Shown: piece after piece, positions 23,136 through 29,980 of the stretch
Layout of the letters: the number at the start of each line of letters is the position of its first letter
Numbering within the stretch: the first letter of the stretch is position 1
Origin: a virus
Reading direction: 5' to 3' (one strand)
Virus record (IMG/VR): IMGVR_UViG_3300035698_003817
Span: 1-38,660 of that record
Length of the DNA stretch: 38,660 bases
Position numbers and translations under genes: made by a program
Notes under the pieces: model-generated
What the model was told of the DNA's origin: nothing
The model's input: only the letters and a program-made list of their open reading frames with translations
The model's database searches: none

Positions 23136-24500
23136 GTGACAGATTACGACGCTTTAAGAATGTCTCGTTCCATAGGCTTAACTGAGAGTGGAACGAATGG
23201 CAAGCCGAATTATAGAGCAGTTGGAGACAATGGTACTTCAAAGGGTGCTTATCAATGGCAAAAAGCTAGTTGGGAGAATCACGCGCAACAAGTCTTAGGT
23301 GATAAGAACGCGCAAATGACTCCAACGAATCAAGACAAAGTCGCTTATGGAATGGTCAAGAAATGGAAAGACGCTGGTAAGCAACCTTTTGAGATTGCTT
23401 CTATGTGGAACGCAGGAGAGGGAAGACCTGACGCGTGGAAGAATCATAAGGGAACTACTGTTATAAATGGTAAGACTATAAGCTACGATACGCCCGCATA
23501 CGCTAAAAAGGTTAGGAAGAACTACGAAGATATGGGCGCGATTCAACCGTCTCAACAGACCGAACAACCTGCAGAGAAGAAAGACGACAGAAATATCGCG
23601 CAGAAAGTAGCAGGGTTCTTTATAGACCCTCTAGCTAGAGTCTCACACCAAGCAGGTCAGAGGATAGCTACATCTGTCGCTAGTGAACTCGACTTCGTTA
23701 CTGGCGGTGCGATAGGCAGAAAGACTAAAGAGGGCAACTTGAAAGACGCGCTAGAACGAGTCAGAAGCACAGAGACGACAATGCCCGTGACTGGTACTAA
23801 GATTGGAGCTTCTAAAGACTACACAGCAGGAAAGGCGGTGGGTGATATCGCTCAGAGTGCTTTAATGCTTGCTCCTGCTACTGGCGCAGTCAATCTAGCT
23901 TCTAAAGCTGGGAAGTTGGCTAACCTCGCGAAGACTACAGCTTATGGTGCTTCGTTTGGTACTGCAGGAGCTTTATCAGCAGGTAAGACTAAGCCGGTAG
24001 ATGTAGCGACTAGCGCTATCTTCGGTGGTGTCTTAGGTCTCGCAACAGGTGGAGCAGGTCTCGCTATCAATAAGCTAGCTTCGTCTCTACCACAGAGAAT
24101 CGTCACAAAGTATCTAAAGGTCAGCCCGAAAGTAGCTCAGTCAATGGTGAATAAAGGCTTGGGTACTCCCAGACAGATGTTAAGGGAGAGCAATCAAGCA
24201 ATCAGTAGAATGACGAAAGGAACTCCTGCGTATAAACAGGAGCGTGTAATTCAGAAAGCGATTGAAGCTCTCATAAAAGCCAAAGGACACAATTTCAGAA
24301 TAGGTTGGCAAGACTTTATGATGTATCTCATTGGTGGTCTCCCTGCAGGTGTCACTTCAGCTCTGACTAAGGGCGCTGTTAAAGACCCACGCATAGCTCT
24401 TCCCCTTACTGGTACTCTTTCTAAATTGGCAAACACAAAAGCACAGAACGTAATTAGTCCTGTGCTTCAAAAAAGTACTTCCGATATATTGAATCGCTAG
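23136..24500 (+). CDS. Ejection protein with N-terminal lysozyme/transglycosylase domain (454 aa)
   Basis: A GTG start gives (M)TDYDALRMSRSIGLTESGTNGKPNYRAVGDNGTSKGAYQWQ. E17 in GLTESG and the GAYQW motif (37-41) match goose-type lysozyme/SLT/Rpf-like folds that cleave peptidoglycan glycan strands. The domain ends near residue 130. A middle helical region with weakly hydrophobic Ala/Gly-rich segments (about 235-320, SALMLAPATGAVNLASKAG...GGVLGLATGGAGLAINKL) could insert in the host membrane during DNA delivery. The stop overlaps the stop of the convergent minus-strand gene. Confidence 0.75.
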   Translation: MTDYDALRMSRSIGLTESGTNGKPNYRAVGDNGTSKGAYQWQKASWENHAQQVLGDKNAQMTPTNQDKVAYGMVKKWKDAGKQPFEIASMWNAGEGRPDAWKNHKGTTVINGKTISYDTPAYAKKVRKNYEDMGAIQPSQQTEQPAEKKDDRNIAQKVAGFFIDPLARVSHQAGQRIATSVASELDFVTGGAIGRKTKEGNLKDALERVRSTETTMPVTGTKIGASKDYTAGKAVGDIAQSALMLAPATGAVNLASKAGKLANLAKTTAYGASFGTAGALSAGKTKPVDVATSAIFGGVLGLATGGAGLAINKLASSLPQRIVTKYLKVSPKVAQSMVNKGLGTPRQMLRESNQAISRMTKGTPAYKQERVIQKAIEALIKAKGHNFRIGWQDFMMYLIGGLPAGVTSALTKGAVKDPRIALPLTGTLSKLANTKAQNVISPVLQKSTSDILNR

Positions 24501-24631
24501 TCTAGGAACGCGTCGAAGATAGTCGCCAAAATACCGTCAGGGTGTTTTTGTCTGTGATTCCAAAAAAACATATATTTGATTATGAGCAGTATCAATAGAA
24601 ACCCCAATACCAGTCCTATAGTATGAAACAT
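24497..24631 (-). CDS. Small single-pass membrane protein (44 aa)
   Basis: The 44-residue protein MFHTIGLVLGFLLILLIIKYMFFWNHRQ... has one N-terminal membrane helix (about 4-24) and a short polar tail. Its ATG is 1 nt from the stop of the upstream gene (24633), so it is the last cistron of the minus-strand block. Its stop overlaps the stop of the plus-strand ejection gene. No family is recognised. Confidence 0.6.
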   Translation of the reverse strand: MFHTIGLVLGFLLILLIIKYMFFWNHRQKHPDGILATIFDAFLD

Positions 24632-24632
24632 A

Positions 24633-24869
24633 TTATTTCTTGCCTTTTATTAGGTCGTCGATAGCCTTAGCAGTATTCTCCATCATTTTTTTCATACCGA
24701 CTGACTTACCTTCGACGTACCCGAAGACGAATAGCTCTTCACCTGCTCCGCCCTCTTTAAGAGTGTTGTACATATCTTTCTCTGACTTGCTGAAGTCCTT
24801 TTGAGCTTCTTTCAATAACTCTTTCTGCAGTCTCGCTCCTAGGCTCTTCTCTTTTTTGAATATACTCAT
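24633..24869 (-). CDS. Hypothetical helical protein (78 aa)
   Basis: A Lys/Glu-rich, mostly helical protein (FKKEKSLGARLQKELLKEAQKDFSKSEKDMYNTLKEGG) with a short hydrophobic middle (GEELFVFGYVEGKSVGM) and a second helix. No cysteines or membrane segment. It sits 4 nt after the upstream gene of the same strand. No function can be assigned. Confidence 0.6.
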   Translation of the reverse strand: MSIFKKEKSLGARLQKELLKEAQKDFSKSEKDMYNTLKEGGAGEELFVFGYVEGKSVGMKKMMENTAKAIDDLIKGKK

Positions 24870-24873
24870 ATAT

Positions 24874-25116
24874 TTATTTAACTAATCTCATTATCTTTTC
24901 GTTTTTAAGTACTTTCTTGATTGCTGGTAGTATTTCTTCTTCGTTGTGGAAATGCACCCCTGACTTTTCTCCACTACCCCCGTCTTCTTTGTTCATATAT
25001 GCAATTCCAGTTTCCCAACAAGGTCTAACTTTTCCCAAGCTTACCTCTTTAGGCAGTTCAGAGGTGTAGAAGTACACCGACACCCTGAATCCTTTGATTT
25101 CTTTTTGTTTACTCAT
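24874..25116 (-). CDS. Hypothetical protein (80 aa)
   Basis: The protein starts MSKQKEIKGFRVSVYFYTSELPKEVSLGKVRPCWETGIAYMNKEDGG and contains FHNEEEILPAIKKVLKNEKIMRLVK. The alternating pattern VSVYFYTS, then a charged loop, then a C-terminal helix suggests a small alpha/beta domain. It is in the middle of the terminal part of the minus-strand operon. No recognised family. Confidence 0.6.
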   Translation of the reverse strand: MSKQKEIKGFRVSVYFYTSELPKEVSLGKVRPCWETGIAYMNKEDGGSGEKSGVHFHNEEEILPAIKKVLKNEKIMRLVK

Positions 25117-25145
25117 AACTTTATTTATTTTCCTCTTCTTTAATT

Positions 25146-25352
25146 TTAACAGTCAATCGTTAGTTCTCCCTCAGGGCTAACTTCTTCTGTTTTCCTGATT
25201 GCACTCTTTTCAATTTTCTTCTTACCCCAACGTTTTAGAGCGCCTTTTTTACCCAAATCAGAATAGTATTGCGTTCCTCTTTCCGCAGTCTTCTTTCCGC
25301 CCTTTTTTCCGATTTTTGAGTAGTGTTCTCTTATTGCTTTGCTTACGTCCAT
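25146..25352 (-). CDS. KGG-repeat basic protein (68 aa)
   Basis: The start at 25352 (CAAAAATATG) gives MDVSKAIREHYSKIGKKGGKKTAERGTQYYSDLGKKGALKRWGKKK. The two GKKGG/GKKGA-type units resemble the KGG motif of small stress and con-10-like proteins, here probably a short DNA- or RNA-binding peptide. The N-terminal part overlaps the 3' end of the upstream gene by 95 nt in another frame. Function unknown. Confidence 0.6.
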   Translation of the reverse strand: MDVSKAIREHYSKIGKKGGKKTAERGTQYYSDLGKKGALKRWGKKKIEKSAIRKTEEVSPEGELTIDC

Positions 25353-25641
25353 ATTTTTGATTATTTTCTTTATACAGTTTCCAGAAGAGAGCAGGGGGAT
25401 TAACAAAGTCCGTACATATCTTCAAGGTGTCTCGAATCTCGTTCTTAGTCCAACCTCTTGTTAATCCATAGACCTGTCCGATAGGTACTTTTAACATTTT
25501 CGCAGTCTCAGACCGTAAAAGTGTTATTTCATTTAACCCCCCTCGCTTCTTCTTGGAACTGACTTTAGAAAATCTTGCGCTTACGTCACCCAAAGGTTTC
25601 AGCTCGCGCTTTGTATCGACGTCTAAATAGTCAGAGTCCAT
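25258..25641 (-). CDS. Hypothetical DNA-binding-like protein (127 aa)
   Basis: The N-terminal 90 residues (LNEITLLRSETAKMLKVPIGQVYGLTRGWTKNEIRDTLKICTDFVNPPALFWKLYKENN) contain a possible helix-turn-helix (AKMLKVPIGQVYGLTRGW). The last 30 residues are extremely basic and overlap the KGG gene, so the C-terminus may be dispensable or constrained by the overlap. It starts 3 nt after the ssDNA-binding protein stop. A regulatory or replication-accessory role is possible. Confidence 0.55.
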   Translation of the reverse strand: MDSDYLDVDTKRELKPLGDVSARFSKVSSKKKRGGLNEITLLRSETAKMLKVPIGQVYGLTRGWTKNEIRDTLKICTDFVNPPALFWKLYKENNQKYGRKQSNKRTLLKNRKKGRKEDCGKRNAILF

Positions 25642-25644
25642 AGT

Positions 25645-26166
25645 CTAAGCTTTAGTCTCGAAAGGATTATCTCCTGTGTATAAAGCTTCTAGATTAATTT
25701 TCTTGCTGTCGTATGCTTCCGCTATCTCAGAGTCAAGCTCCCTAGCAGGTTTAGGACTGACTGCGTATACAGTATCGAATCCCTCTCCTGTACGACTGAT
25801 TTTTAAGTCGTAGCCCTTAGGTGACCCCCAATCTTCGTCGTTTACGAGATTGTTGATAGCTCCTTGTATCGTAGCTTGTGTTATATGAAGTATCTCCACA
25901 TTTTTAGTTGCATAGTTCCACACTACACAAGACCAAAAGTGTTTTATCTTCGTAGGCTTACCGTCTTTGTCGAGTTTAATGTTTGCAGGTTGCTCAGTAA
26001 ACTCTTCTCTACTTCGTACCGGCTTAGTATCGATATTCCAATACTCATAACCGATAATTGCGCTAGACAATATCCTTAGAATGTTGTCTCCGTCTTTTAA
26101 CTTCATATACCCACCGCCACTTGCAGGTACTTCGTATCCCTCAGGTAGAAAATTTGTTGTATCCAT
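25645..26166 (-). CDS. Probable single-stranded DNA-binding protein (173 aa)
   Basis: The protein has a beta-rich OB-fold-like core: GGGYMKLKDGDNILRILSSAIIGYEYWNI, KHFWSCVVWNYATKNVEILHITQATIQGAINNLVNDEDWGSPKGYDLKISRTGEG, YAVSPKP. These segments match a widespread family of phage ssDNA-binding/helix-destabilising proteins. The C-terminus is acidic with a GDNPF motif close to the end, reminiscent of the acidic tail of SSB and gp2.5-type proteins that recruits replication partners. It would coat single strands in replication and recombination alongside the phage exonuclease. It is the first gene after the tandem minus-strand promoters, with a roughly 310-nt leader. Confidence 0.7.
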   Translation of the reverse strand: MDTTNFLPEGYEVPASGGGYMKLKDGDNILRILSSAIIGYEYWNIDTKPVRSREEFTEQPANIKLDKDGKPTKIKHFWSCVVWNYATKNVEILHITQATIQGAINNLVNDEDWGSPKGYDLKISRTGEGFDTVYAVSPKPARELDSEIAEAYDSKKINLEALYTGDNPFETKA

Positions 26167-26486
26167 ATTTTTTTGTTTTGCGTTTCCGCTTTTTTTTGTT
26201 TAGTGAATAATTAATTTGTCCTTACGAGTACCTATCGACCAAAAGTACTGATTGTAGAACTCTGAGATATGTATTAGTAGCCTTACCCTCTCCACGAGAA
26301 TAAGAGACCCTGTTTCCGTTGTTTTTTCGTCTTTGATAGAAGACTACTACGGGAATTAATCCCTTTTCAACTTAGTGTCAGTATATAGACTTGAATTTCT
26401 ATGCCAGTCTCATTTGTATAGCTATCAACTCACAAACGAATACAATCACTAATACATATTTCAAAGTTCTACTATTGTCTGATTAC

Positions 26487-26514
26487 ATTATAGCAGACTG
26501 GTTGTCAGAGTCAA
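26487..26514 (-). promoter_or_regulatory. Minus-strand promoter, extended -10
   Basis: On the minus strand: TTGACT (26514-26509), a 16-nt spacer and TGC-TATAAT (-10 at 26492-26487) with the TGn extension. It drives the SSB operon. Confidence 0.7.
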
Positions 26515-26567
26515 GCTCCAATGCGCTAAAACGCTGTTTTTCGTCTGATTCTGCTATTTACGTGTAA

Positions 26568-26596
26568 ATTATAGCGCGCAGAATCGTCTCCAACGC
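26568..26596 (-). promoter_or_regulatory. Second, weaker minus-strand promoter
   Basis: On the minus strand a perfect TATAAT lies at 26573-26568. The -35 is poor: GCGTTG at a 17-nt spacing or TTGGAG at 14 nt. The surrounding bases resemble the first promoter (TTGGAG upstream, AATCAGAC downstream), suggesting a tandem duplication. Confidence 0.45.
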
Positions 26597-26745
26597 GTTT
26601 TTACTCAATAGTTGACTGATTATGCGTCTTTTTTACTGCTTGCGCCCAAGCTCTATTTTAACGCTTCCACTCACTCCCTATTTTCTGCAGATACGTGAGC
26701 TAGTCAAAACGTACCCACAGAGAGTAGGGAGCGAAACGCTATCCA

Positions 26746-26886
26746 CTATTTATCTTTTCGAGGAACCCATTTCTTCTTCACTTTATCTTTCTTCCCCGAT
26801 TTTTTCTTTCTAGCAGAGATACAGCGCCAACACCGACAAGGTTCGCCAGCTACGCCCTCGTGCTTTTGATTGAAAGAATTAGCCAT
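26746..26886 (-). CDS. Small basic Cys-cluster protein (46 aa)
   Basis: The 46-residue protein reads MANSFNQKHEGVAGEPCRCWRC... and contains a C17-x-C19-x2-C22 cluster followed by a highly basic tail (KKKSGKKDKVKKKW). The cluster and tail suggest a metal- and nucleic-acid-binding micro-protein. It overlaps the 3' end of the upstream zinc-ribbon gene by 8 nt, which supports it as a real, coupled cistron, and it is the last gene before the non-coding region. Confidence 0.6.
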   Translation of the reverse strand: MANSFNQKHEGVAGEPCRCWRCISARKKKSGKKDKVKKKWVPRKDK

Positions 26887-27076
26887 TGTTCAATTCTGCG
26901 ATACAACCTGCGCAGGGTTCTGTGTCTATTTCTTTTGTAGGTCTAACTGTTCCAGCTTTGACCTCTTCTCTGTATTGTTTCGCCCTCTTTTTAACACAGA
27001 CCATACAGACTGCTCCTTTGTGATTGTAAAAAGCGTTTACGTTTTTATTTTTTTTACACCCGTTGCAGATTCTCAT
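26879..27076 (-). CDS. Small zinc-ribbon protein (65 aa)
   Basis: C4-x2-C7 and C24-x2-C27 (RICNGCKKNKNVNAFYNHKGAVCMVCVKKR) form a classic four-cysteine ribbon of a type common in phage recombination-endonuclease-like proteins. A second pair, C55-x2-C58, lies at the C-terminus. It lacks the HNH catalytic His-Asn-His. Probably nucleic-acid-binding; function unknown. Confidence 0.7.
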   Translation of the reverse strand: MRICNGCKKNKNVNAFYNHKGAVCMVCVKKRAKQYREEVKAGTVRPTKEIDTEPCAGCIAELNNG

Positions 27077-27080
27077 AAGC

Positions 27081-27275
27081 TTATTTTTTAGATTTCTCTT
27101 TTAGTATTACCCCAAAGTTAAAGCTTCCTTTTTCCCACGAGAAACCAATTATGTCATTCTCCTCGATACACTTCTCAAAGAACTCCTTAACCTCTTTAGG
27201 TAAACGATAGTACGCTGTTCCACTCGACTGTACCTCGTTCATTTCTATATCTATGGCTACAAGTTTATCTTTCAT
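27081..27275 (-). CDS. Hypothetical protein (64 aa)
   Basis: A small alpha/beta protein (KDKLVAIDIEMNEVQSSGTAYYRLPKEVKEFFEKCIEENDIIGFSWEKGSFNFGVILKEK) without recognisable motif. It is directly downstream of the exonuclease gene (1-nt gap) and 4 nt from the next gene, so it is cotranscribed. Function unknown. Confidence 0.6.
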   Translation of the reverse strand: MKDKLVAIDIEMNEVQSSGTAYYRLPKEVKEFFEKCIEENDIIGFSWEKGSFNFGVILKEKSKK

Positions 27276-27276
27276 A

Positions 27277-28011
27277 TTAGTAGTAAACGTTCCACTTCAT
27301 TGTTTTTAATGTCTTGTACAGCTCAAGAGCGTGTAGGAACGCGTCTCTGAACTTCTTGGTATGTACGAAGCTTTTTGTCCTTATCTTTCCGTCTTTAGTT
27401 AGATTCACAATGATATAACCGTCTGCCTTAGGGTCTCCCATTTCTTCTAAGCAGATATCATACGCTCCCATTTGTAAAAAGTGTTCGGGATAGATACCGT
27501 TGCTTGTCTTGATGTCTCCGACAAATCGCTTTCCATTGATAATACAAACGAAGTCGACGATTCCACCGTACCAATGCTCTTCGCTCCATACGTTTTTCTC
27601 AGCTATCAAGAACTCAACCTTATTGTCCTTAGCCCATTTCACAAAGAGCTTGAACATACCGGCTACTTGTTCGTCTTTGCCCGAGTACATCTTGCCTTTC
27701 TTTATCCACTTCTCAATCGCTTCGTGAACATTCGTACCCACGTTACCACCTGCTACTTTGATAAAATGGTGCGCTCCTTTAGCGTCGAGCAGTACCTCTT
27801 CGCGTTCGTCCTTAGTGTAAGGTCTATTGAGCTTCCAATTACTTCGTACTGACTTGATAGCCATATTGCTAGCCCAACCTATAAGAGCAGGTTTAGCTAT
27901 CACGTTCAGCACCGTCGTTACTCCAAAGAGAGGTTTATCGTCTAGCGAGTGGTAGTGCTTTATCTTGTTGAACTTATACTTTGGCTTCTTCTTTTTTAAG
28001 TTCTTTGTCAT
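27277..28011 (-). CDS. PD-(D/E)XK exonuclease (Cas4/RecB-like, 244 aa)
   Basis: Motifs occur in the expected order: GTNVHEAIEKW (H96, E97), GGIVDFVCIING (D153), VGDIKTS (D166-x-K168), and HFLQMGAYDICLEE (Q180, Y184). This is the signature of phage PD-(D/E)XK 5'-3' exonucleases related to RecB/Cas4 nucleases that process double-strand ends for recombination or degrade host DNA. No Cas4-type iron-sulphur cysteines are visible. With the SSB it would form a minimal recombination pair; no annealing protein is obvious. The start overlaps the upstream gene by 38 nt. Confidence 0.85.
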   Translation of the reverse strand: MTKNLKKKKPKYKFNKIKHYHSLDDKPLFGVTTVLNVIAKPALIGWASNMAIKSVRSNWKLNRPYTKDEREEVLLDAKGAHHFIKVAGGNVGTNVHEAIEKWIKKGKMYSGKDEQVAGMFKLFVKWAKDNKVEFLIAEKNVWSEEHWYGGIVDFVCIINGKRFVGDIKTSNGIYPEHFLQMGAYDICLEEMGDPKADGYIIVNLTKDGKIRTKSFVHTKKFRDAFLHALELYKTLKTMKWNVYY

Positions 28012-28267
28012 ATTCTTCTACTAGCTCCTTGAGCTTATTAATTTTCTTTCTCCAAGAGGGCATTATCCATAGAATCGTCGTTAGCAATGAAGCCGTAGTG
28101 AATCCAAACGCTACGTACCATAGTTCAGATTTGAATAAACCTAGAAACACAGCACCGCACCCTACGAAACTGAACATAACTCCCATATCTGCTCTCTTTC
28201 TCCACTTCGTACATTCGTCGTGTACCTCTTCGAACTTGTCCATTCGTTCTTCCCAAATTTTATTCAT
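27974..28267 (-). CDS. Two-helix membrane protein with charged ends (97 aa)
   Basis: A charged N-terminal helix (NKIWEERMDKFEEVHDECTKWRKRAD) is followed by two membrane helices at about residues 28-45 and 51-69 (MGVMFSFVGCGAVFLGLF and WYVAFGFTTASLLTTILWI) and a C-terminal coiled coil (KKINKLKELVEEYDKELKKEE). Both termini probably face the cytoplasm. It may anchor a phage complex or act on the host membrane early in infection. No family is recognised. Confidence 0.65.
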   Translation of the reverse strand: MNKIWEERMDKFEEVHDECTKWRKRADMGVMFSFVGCGAVFLGLFKSELWYVAFGFTTASLLTTILWIMPSWRKKINKLKELVEEYDKELKKEEAKV

Positions 28268-28271
28268 ATTT

Positions 28272-28583
28272 TTAGATTAGTTTTTCTTGATGACCGCCCA
28301 TCATTTCTCCTCTAACTTTCGCTTCCTCGACCTTTCTAGCTTTCTGAACTACAGGAATTGCTTTATAGATTCCCTTAGTATTCTGCATATCAGCTCGTAC
28401 TCTTCTAATACTTTCCATAGAGGGAGCGTTTCTGAATTTCAACTGCTGTAAATGACTCAGTTCCATTTTGCAGTACTTTTGCAGGAAATGAATCTGTAGC
28501 TCCTTGTCTGAGTCTCTTGTTTTAGGGATATCTCGTAAGAGTTGTTCCACCTTTCCTTTTACGTCTTTTATGTCTTCTAGCAT
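28272..28583 (-). CDS. Conserved early phage protein with DNA-binding look (103 aa)
   Basis: The pattern LRDIPKTRDSDKELQIHFLQKY...SMESIRRVRADMQNTKG is characteristic of a group of small phage proteins (typically PETRDSD...L...YW...ES-R-R-IQ) with an HTH-like helical fold. The exact function is not established. A good minus-strand promoter lies immediately upstream, so this gene can be expressed independently of the rest of the operon. The C-terminal 30 residues are charged (KARKVEEAKVRGEMMGGHQEKLI). Confidence 0.65.
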   Translation of the reverse strand: MLEDIKDVKGKVEQLLRDIPKTRDSDKELQIHFLQKYCKMELSHLQQLKFRNAPSMESIRRVRADMQNTKGIYKAIPVVQKARKVEEAKVRGEMMGGHQEKLI

Positions 28584-28610
28584 AACTTTATATTGATTAA
28601 TTGTACTCTA

Positions 28611-28639
28611 ATTATAACAGACAGTCCGCTACTTAACAA
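28611..28639 (-). promoter_or_regulatory. Internal minus-strand promoter
   Basis: On the minus strand: TTGTTA (28639-28634), a 17-nt spacer and TATAAT (28616-28611). The -35 overlaps the 3' end of the 28629-29369 gene. Predicted leader to the ATG at 28583: about 20 nt. Confidence 0.65.
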
Positions 28640-29369
28640 CTGCGATTCCTGCTTCTGCTGTAGCTATCAGCATATTGCCGAATGTTCTACTGTACTTCCA
28701 ATACGGGGGGAGTAACCCTCGTCTACAGTCAGACCAACTCCCTGCTCGACCATTGTTTTTGTAGAACAACTTTAGATAGTCGAGTAAGTCCTCTCTAGAG
28801 TATCTATTTCGAGCTTTTTTACGCACAGGTACAGACCCAGATAGCTCAACCGCCTTAGTCCAACTACCAAACGTCTTATATATGATAGTGTGACCACCAT
28901 ATTTTTTGTCATAATCAGTTATCGTAGGAGTCTGTCCTATCTCTATCTTCAGCTTCTTGATTCTATCCAACAACTGGTCAGGACACGTACCTCTTTTGTT
29001 GCGCTCCTCTAGGGATATTTGTTTGTATCTATTTTGTTGCGCGATAGCTAAACCTTTGAGACCATAAGCGCGTCGTTGCTCTGTAGTCAGACTATTCTTT
29101 TTCCGAGCTACCAAAGCTGTTCTAGTACCCTCGCTGATTAGCGCAGTCTTACTAGATAGCCCGACGAGCTTCTTATACTTCTTTGCTGTTAACCCGTGAG
29201 TCTTCAGGTGACAACCACTTAAAGAGATAAAGAACTCACCGCAGATATGACATTGAATTTTGTCCGTGTCTCTGCTTTGAGCTACAACCCCCCGATAACC
29301 ATAGCCACCCTCGAACTTGCTAAAGGGTTCTTTATAGCCATAGAAATATATGTTTTTAGCGTCTTCCAT
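28629..29369 (-). CDS. Zinc-finger DNA-binding protein with homing-endonuclease-associated repeats (246 aa)
   Basis: Residues 38-68 resemble a MucR/Ros-type zinc finger (IQCHICGEFFISLSGCHLKTHGLTAKKYKKLVG; C40, C43, H54, H58). Two repeats follow that look like the homing-endonuclease-associated DNA-binding repeat: about 131-178 (TPTITDYDKKYGGHTIIYKTFGSWTKAVELSG) and 190-242 (SREDLLDYLKLFYKNNGRAGSWSDCRR...YSRTFGNMLIATAEAG). No HNH or GIY-YIG catalytic core is present, so this is probably a sequence-specific DNA-binding regulator or a nuclease-derived remnant. It is the only sizeable candidate transcription regulator in the genome. Confidence 0.7.
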   Translation of the reverse strand: MEDAKNIYFYGYKEPFSKFEGGYGYRGVVAQSRDTDKIQCHICGEFFISLSGCHLKTHGLTAKKYKKLVGLSSKTALISEGTRTALVARKKNSLTTEQRRAYGLKGLAIAQQNRYKQISLEERNKRGTCPDQLLDRIKKLKIEIGQTPTITDYDKKYGGHTIIYKTFGSWTKAVELSGSVPVRKKARNRYSREDLLDYLKLFYKNNGRAGSWSDCRRGLLPPYWKYSRTFGNMLIATAEAGIAVVK

Positions 29370-29562
29370 TTTTCCTTATGAAGTACTTATCGACTATCTT
29401 CTCCGCTTCCTCTTCAGTCGCTTCGAACTGCATTATTAAGTCCTCTATGTATTCCTGTCTAGCGTAGTGGGAGTGACTATCGTGTTGAATTTCAATTAGC
29501 TCCTGCGGTGTCACTTTCATTTTACCGTTCCATTCTTTAAGTAATTTAACTTTATCCAACAT
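29356..29562 (-). CDS. Small helical protein (68 aa)
   Basis: An acidic helical protein (VTPQELIEIQHDSHSHYARQEYIEDLIMQFEATEEEAEKIVDKYFIRKNG) overlapping the start of the zinc-finger gene by 14 nt. It lacks motifs I can name. The overlap and tight spacing to the next gene (1 nt) indicate operon membership. Confidence 0.6.
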   Translation of the reverse strand: MLDKVKLLKEWNGKMKVTPQELIEIQHDSHSHYARQEYIEDLIMQFEATEEEAEKIVDKYFIRKNGRR

Positions 29563-29563
29563 A

Positions 29564-29782
29564 TTACTTCTCCTCTCTTAATTTCATTTCGTCGACCATT
29601 TCGTTTATCTCCTGACACTTGCAGGGTTTCCTCTTACAAGAGCCACACCTTGAGTACCTATCGTCGAGTTCCATAATATCTATACGCAGACCCTCTATCT
29701 GCTCCTCTACGCTTAGAGCTAGATTATGTACCTTGACCGCTATTTCCTGAACAGACTCTTCCACAGTTTTTTCTTTATCCAT
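29564..29782 (-). CDS. Small coiled-coil zinc-knuckle protein (72 aa)
   Basis: A helical N-terminal half (VEESVQEIAVKVHNLALSVEEQIEGLRIDIMELDDRYS) is followed by C46-x2-C49-x4-C54-x-C56 (CGSCKRKPCKC), a compact metal site, and a short helix. This resembles rubredoxin-knuckle or DksA-like mini-proteins only superficially. Function unknown. Confidence 0.65.
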   Translation of the reverse strand: MDKEKTVEESVQEIAVKVHNLALSVEEQIEGLRIDIMELDDRYSRCGSCKRKPCKCQEINEMVDEMKLREEK

Positions 29783-29784
29783 AT

Positions 29785-29892
29785 CTATATAGTAATTAAG
29801 ATTAATCCCAGACCTAACCCAAGAGCGAAGAAGACTGTACAGACCGCTACTTCTTTCAAGAACGCCCTAATTCGTTTACCTCTTCTCCACAT
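29785..29892 (-). CDS. Small membrane protein; possible N-terminal zinc extension (35 aa or more)
   Basis: From the ATG at 29892 the product is MWRRGKRIRAFLKEVAVCTVFFALGLGLGLILITI, a basic head plus one membrane helix. The same frame is open upstream to about 29967 and encodes KCHIHDVVSNTGYCYACARED, a C-H...C-x2-C zinc pattern like that in other mini-proteins here, but no ATG, GTG or TTG start lies in that extension. Either an unusual start is used or the extension is a remnant. Confidence 0.5.
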   Translation of the reverse strand: MWRRGKRIRAFLKEVAVCTVFFALGLGLGLILITI

Positions 29893-29980
29893 TTTGTCTT
29901 CCCTCGCACACGCGTAGCAGTAACCCGTGTTACTGACTACGTCGTGTATATGACACTTTTGAAATTCATCTAGGTTTATA

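Larger units (their letters stand above)
26167..26745. other. Non-coding region, 579 bp, with tandem promoters; possible origin
   Basis: No convincing gene is present on either strand. The region contains two minus-strand promoters (26487-26514 and 26568-26596), repeated AATCAGACRA-type motifs on the minus strand, an 8-bp inverted repeat GATTCTGC/GCAGAATC (about 26547-26554 and 26577-26584), a CTCCCTA/TAGGGAG pair (26674-26680 and 26725-26731) and the short hairpin GCTTG-CGCC-CAAGC (about 26639-26652). A replication origin is possible because it is the largest gap near the replication genes, but there is no direct evidence. Confidence 0.5.

Noticed and set aside
26622-26813. 63-codon plus-strand frame in the non-coding region
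   Set aside because: Composition resembles translated non-coding DNA, and it overlaps the more convincing minus-strand Cys-cluster gene (26746-26886).
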